Source: FW021-bin31 sp964647485
Lineage (GTDB): Bacteria > Bacteroidota > Bacteroidia > Chitinophagales > Chitinophagaceae
Assembly: GCA_964647485.1 (NCBI GenBank)
Contig: CAZYHV010000002.1
Coordinates: 124,001 to 188,000 of the forward strand
DNA: 64,000 nt
Direction: 5' to 3'
The notes under the pieces are model-generated. The model was not told the DNA's origin. It saw only the letters and a program-made list of their open reading frames with translations, and ran no database searches. The translations under genes were made by a program, and so were the position numbers. Below are positions 61,335-64,000 of the stretch, one piece after another. Within the stretch, counting starts at the first letter, position 1. The number at the start of each line of letters is the position of its first letter.

Positions 61335-62594
61335 ATGAAACATTTCTTTTATACAATTTCCATATTGGTATTGTTATTTGGCTATTCACAACAAGCACAC
61401 GGACAAATATTTAGACGCATTAAAGATAAAGTAGAAGATAAAGTAGTTAATAAGGTAGATGATGCCATTGACAATGCCACTAACCCTTCAGAGAAAGATA
61501 CTGACAATAATAGTAATAATGAGTATCAGAACAACTCTCCCGAAGCAGAAAAAAAAGGCACTTCTTCATCTCAGCCCACCTCATCCTCTAACAACGTTAC
61601 GCTAACCTCCTATAAAAACTATGATTTCGTTCCGGGAGACAAAATTATGCTGGTTTCCAATTTCTCCAATCGAAGGAATGCCGCTTTACCTTCAAAATTC
61701 GGACTATTACAGGGGACGGCTGAAATTCAAACCTATCAGGGAGAAAAGGTGTTAGAATTGGAAAGAGGGTCTAATATTGCCCTGGTTCCATTAATGAAGA
61801 GTAAGAACTATCTTCCCGATCAATTCACTCTTGAATTTGATTTATTGATACCTAAAATTGATAATGGTTATAAGACCTTTTCGGTCTTTTTCTTTAAGAG
61901 TAATACGACAAAAGAGGATATAAAGGCTCCCCTTCATAAAGAAAAACATTTTCAATTTAAAATAGATGTAGCCGATAAAGGATATATTGATTTTGGGGAA
62001 TCTATCTCTAACAAAAAACCCAGACCCGCATTGTCTAAATCTCTTAGGAAGCCCGGCGTTTGGCACCACATTGCCCTTTATGTACACAACAATGTCGGAA
62101 AAGCTTATATCGACCAATATCGGGTAGCTGCTACGAATATGTTACCCACGGGAATGGTGAAGATGGCCATCAAAACCGACGGTGATTTAGAATATCTTAT
62201 CAAAAATATAAGATTGGCCAAAGGTGGATCAGATGTATACCAAAAGATTGTAAGTGACGGAAAATATGTCACTCATGGTATCCATTTTGCTTCCGGTAAG
62301 TCAGAAATTCTTCCTGAATCTATGGGAACCATTAATGAAATGTTCAGCGTATTGAAAAAACATAATGACCTTCAATTAGAAATCGATGGTTATACCGACA
62401 GCGACGGCAGCGAGCAATTGAATGCAAAACTATCTCAAGCCCGTGCAACGGCTGTAAAGAAAAAATTGGTTGCCATGGGCATCGATACGTCCAGATTGAC
62501 AACGAAAGGATTTGGTGAAGACAATCCTATAGACACGAATGCTACCCCCGAAGGAAAAGCAAACAACAGACGGGTAGAATTTGTAAAACAATAA
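61335..62594 (+). CDS. OmpA-family peptidoglycan-binding outer-membrane protein
   Basis: The 419-residue protein has a signal peptide (residues 1-23, cleavage near AHGQ), an amphipathic start (IFRRIKDKVEDKVVNKVDD), and a Ser/Asn-rich linker to about residue 90. A beta-rich middle domain resembling a lectin/glucanase-like fold follows (FTLEFDLLIPK, KPGVWHHIALYV, KAYIDQYRV). The C-terminal OmpA domain (about 310-419) has HFASGKSEILPES, IDGYTDSDGSEQLN, and GFGEDNPIDTNATPEGKANN with RRVEF, the peptidoglycan-binding signature. It probably links the outer membrane to the wall. The next gene begins 12 bp downstream. Confidence 0.92.
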   Translation: MKHFFYTISILVLLFGYSQQAHGQIFRRIKDKVEDKVVNKVDDAIDNATNPSEKDTDNNSNNEYQNNSPEAEKKGTSSSQPTSSSNNVTLTSYKNYDFVPGDKIMLVSNFSNRRNAALPSKFGLLQGTAEIQTYQGEKVLELERGSNIALVPLMKSKNYLPDQFTLEFDLLIPKIDNGYKTFSVFFFKSNTTKEDIKAPLHKEKHFQFKIDVADKGYIDFGESISNKKPRPALSKSLRKPGVWHHIALYVHNNVGKAYIDQYRVAATNMLPTGMVKMAIKTDGDLEYLIKNIRLAKGGSDVYQKIVSDGKYVTHGIHFASGKSEILPESMGTINEMFSVLKKHNDLQLEIDGYTDSDGSEQLNAKLSQARATAVKKKLVAMGIDTSRLTTKGFGEDNPIDTNATPEGKANNRRVEFVKQ

Positions 62595-62606
62595 AACAGG
62601 CTCAAT

Positions 62607-64000
62607 ATGACAAAAAAAATTATCCTTTTATTTGCCGGTGTATTATTGCTATCCGCCCCCTCACAAGCACAGTTCAAAAAGCTTATTAAAAAAGCAAAAA
62701 AACATGCTGTAGAAAGCGTTTTAGGCAAGGAGGAGTCAGACGACAATCCCAATCAAGAAAACAAAGAGAAAACAACTCCGGAACAAGCTTCGAATTCCTC
62801 TTCAGATCAGCCCAACTCTCAATCGGAAGAGGGTCAGCACATGCCCCAACCCAAACCTATCGACTTCCCGGTCACCGGGGATACCATTTACGCCCTCCAT
62901 GGTATATTTGCACCTGTTCTAGACGGGGCTGCCGCCAAGATTAAACAAACACCTCAGGGAAAATACTTTTTTGAATTAGCTCGAGAAAAAGGGCTCAAAG
63001 GCTCTGATGCAGATATCCTTAGAGAATCAATGGATACTGAGAATAGAGAAATAATACAGGAAATAAACGAAAAAATAGAAGAGAAATTTCCGAAAGCAAG
63101 CCGAAAAGCACGTAAAGAACAACGCAAAAGACAACGTAAAAGACGAAATTTAAAAAAGATTCCCGGGAATTCCCCTACCAACCCTGCCTGGAGTGGCATA
63201 TCAGTTCCTTCCCTGGCTTTCTGGGCCTATGTAGGAAGTTTTGACATCTGGTTTACTCCCCGGTATATTAAGGCCTCCATGCGACATACGCATTTCACCA
63301 TGGCAGATGCTTTTGGCATCAATATGGTAAGCATTACAGACTTATTAGATAACAAAGCCTACGGCGTAGGTAGCGTACTGGGAACTCAATTTGCCATGGT
63401 CAAAGATTTAGACACCATCGAACACAATATTTACGATGCATACGGACTGGTAAAAAGTGCATACCTCGGTGTCCCCGGAATAGAAATTGAAGCCGGAAAA
63501 GCGGGAATGTATGGGAAATACCACACTGTATCCGAAAAAATTGTCATTCCCGTAAAGCCCTATACCGATCCGGCTACCGGTAAAAAATCGGATGGCCTGC
63601 TTTATTTACATGATATACTCTCCGACCGGGAAGATTTGGGGCAGCATCCTCCTCACTACAATCCTCATTATAAACTCATTTATAAATTCTACTTTACGCA
63701 TGATCTGGATAAATATCTGACCAAAGAGCAAAAAACAAAGCTGGCTAATGGAATAACGGGCAAAGAAGGCATCTGCATTGGTGCCAAAATCTCCGATGAA
63801 AACGGAAATTCTGCGAACTATCGGTTAATTAATGTTAAAGTTACCCCTGTCGACAAAGGAGCCTTTCAGGTTCCGGATGATTATCCCATTATGACACAAC
63901 AAGAATTGAATGAAGAGATGAAAAAGAAATTTAGTCTGAAACATCTGTTCAAAGGGGCAGTAAAAAATATAAAAAGCGATAGTAAGGAGGAAACTAAATA
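62607..64000 (+). CDS. secreted protein of unknown function (3' end at window edge)
   Basis: An uninterrupted frame runs from ATG 62607 to the last base. The final bases are TA, so the stop (TAA or TAG) may be completed by the next base, giving 464 residues. It has a signal peptide (MTKKIILLFAGVLLLSAPSQ, then AQ), an amphipathic start resembling the preceding OmpA-family protein (FKKLIKKAKKHAVESV), an acidic/Ser/Pro-rich linker, a very basic stretch near residue 170 (KARKEQRKRQRKRRNLKK), and a long domain I do not recognise (WAYVGSFDIWFTPRYIK, GVPGIEIEAGKAGMYGKYHT). It starts 12 bp after the OmpA-family gene and is likely co-transcribed. Its shape suggests a periplasmic or cell-surface protein. 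Confidence 0.85.
   Translation, partial: MTKKIILLFAGVLLLSAPSQAQFKKLIKKAKKHAVESVLGKEESDDNPNQENKEKTTPEQASNSSSDQPNSQSEEGQHMPQPKPIDFPVTGDTIYALHGIFAPVLDGAAAKIKQTPQGKYFFELAREKGLKGSDADILRESMDTENREIIQEINEKIEEKFPKASRKARKEQRKRQRKRRNLKKIPGNSPTNPAWSGISVPSLAFWAYVGSFDIWFTPRYIKASMRHTHFTMADAFGINMVSITDLLDNKAYGVGSVLGTQFAMVKDLDTIEHNIYDAYGLVKSAYLGVPGIEIEAGKAGMYGKYHTVSEKIVIPVKPYTDPATGKKSDGLLYLHDILSDREDLGQHPPHYNPHYKLIYKFYFTHDLDKYLTKEQKTKLANGITGKEGICIGAKISDENGNSANYRLINVKVTPVDKGAFQVPDDYPIMTQQELNEEMKKKFSLKHLFKGAVKNIKSDSKEETK

Noticed and set aside
1..64000. CRISPR arrays, insertion sequences, prophage, defence islands, tRNA or rRNA genes
   Set aside because: No regularly spaced repeats, transposase or integrase frames, terminal inverted repeats, or cloverleaf/rRNA sequences were seen; the region reads as ordinary core chromosome.

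Overview
The window is chromosomal DNA from a member of the Bacteroidota; I cannot resolve the order. Support comes from a short primary sigma factor without region 1.1, many promoters with the Bacteroidota -7 box TAnnTTTG, and families typical of the phylum (type IX secretion plug protein/DUF5103, DUF4954, DUF1573, fused E1 alpha-beta ketoacid dehydrogenase, short PorT-like barrels). The DNA is AT-rich, densely coding and mostly housekeeping. I see no tRNA, rRNA, CRISPR array, insertion sequence or prophage.

Layout. 1-5.3 kb: the tail of an osmoprotectant-type ABC permease/binding-protein fusion, a small heat-shock protein and mfd. 5.4-10.9 kb (minus): VWA and AAA chelatase-like pair, DUF1080 lipoprotein, MscS channel, hemerythrin-like protein. 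11.1-13.3 kb: DUF4954 protein. 13.3-19.3 kb (minus): tripartite RND efflux operon. 19.4-22.1 kb (minus): fused E1 followed by zapA. 22.3-25.5 kb (plus): DUF1573 protein, aminotransferase, a putative small structured RNA, and a disulfide-oxidoreductase-like flavoprotein. 25.5-29.5 kb: LolC/E-type permease, type IX plug protein, NDH-2. 29.7-32.0 kb: glpK-glpF. 32.1-38.0 kb: miaA, a membrane protein, a START-like protein, rpoD, uvrA. 38.1-45.2 kb: SWIM/SNF2 helicase, outer-membrane barrel, two phosphoglycosyl transferases. 45.3-51.6 kb (minus): lepA preceded by an arginine operon (GNAT, argG, argC, argD) with a long leader. 51.8-57.4 kb (minus): cysH, DUF2061, ric, pyruvate dehydrogenase E2, dnaX. 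57.7-64 kb: amino-acid permease, two acetyltransferase-like proteins, an OmpA-family protein and a secreted protein that runs to the window edge.

Connections. rpoD lies among promoters of the type its sigma factor is expected to read. Fused E1 and E2 (aceF) are far apart but could belong to ketoacid dehydrogenase complexes. The arginine operon supplies the likely acetylation step, ArgC, ArgD and ArgG; the other steps are not in the window. ric and the hemerythrin-like protein are two separate di-iron-type proteins.

Most notable signals: (i) a transcribed leader of about 280 nt before the arginine operon, with a short ORF ending in three consecutive Arg codons that can form the closing stem of a three-way junction, a candidate attenuator; (ii) a ten-adenine run in dnaX between the clamp-loader core and the tau-specific part, with stops soon after in both other frames; (iii) a miaA gene with no ATG, GTG or TTG at its start; (iv) a binding-protein domain whose halves are in swapped order; (v) a structured intergenic RNA with a strong terminator near 24.0 kb; (vi) several convergent gene pairs with stop codons 0 to 5 bp apart.
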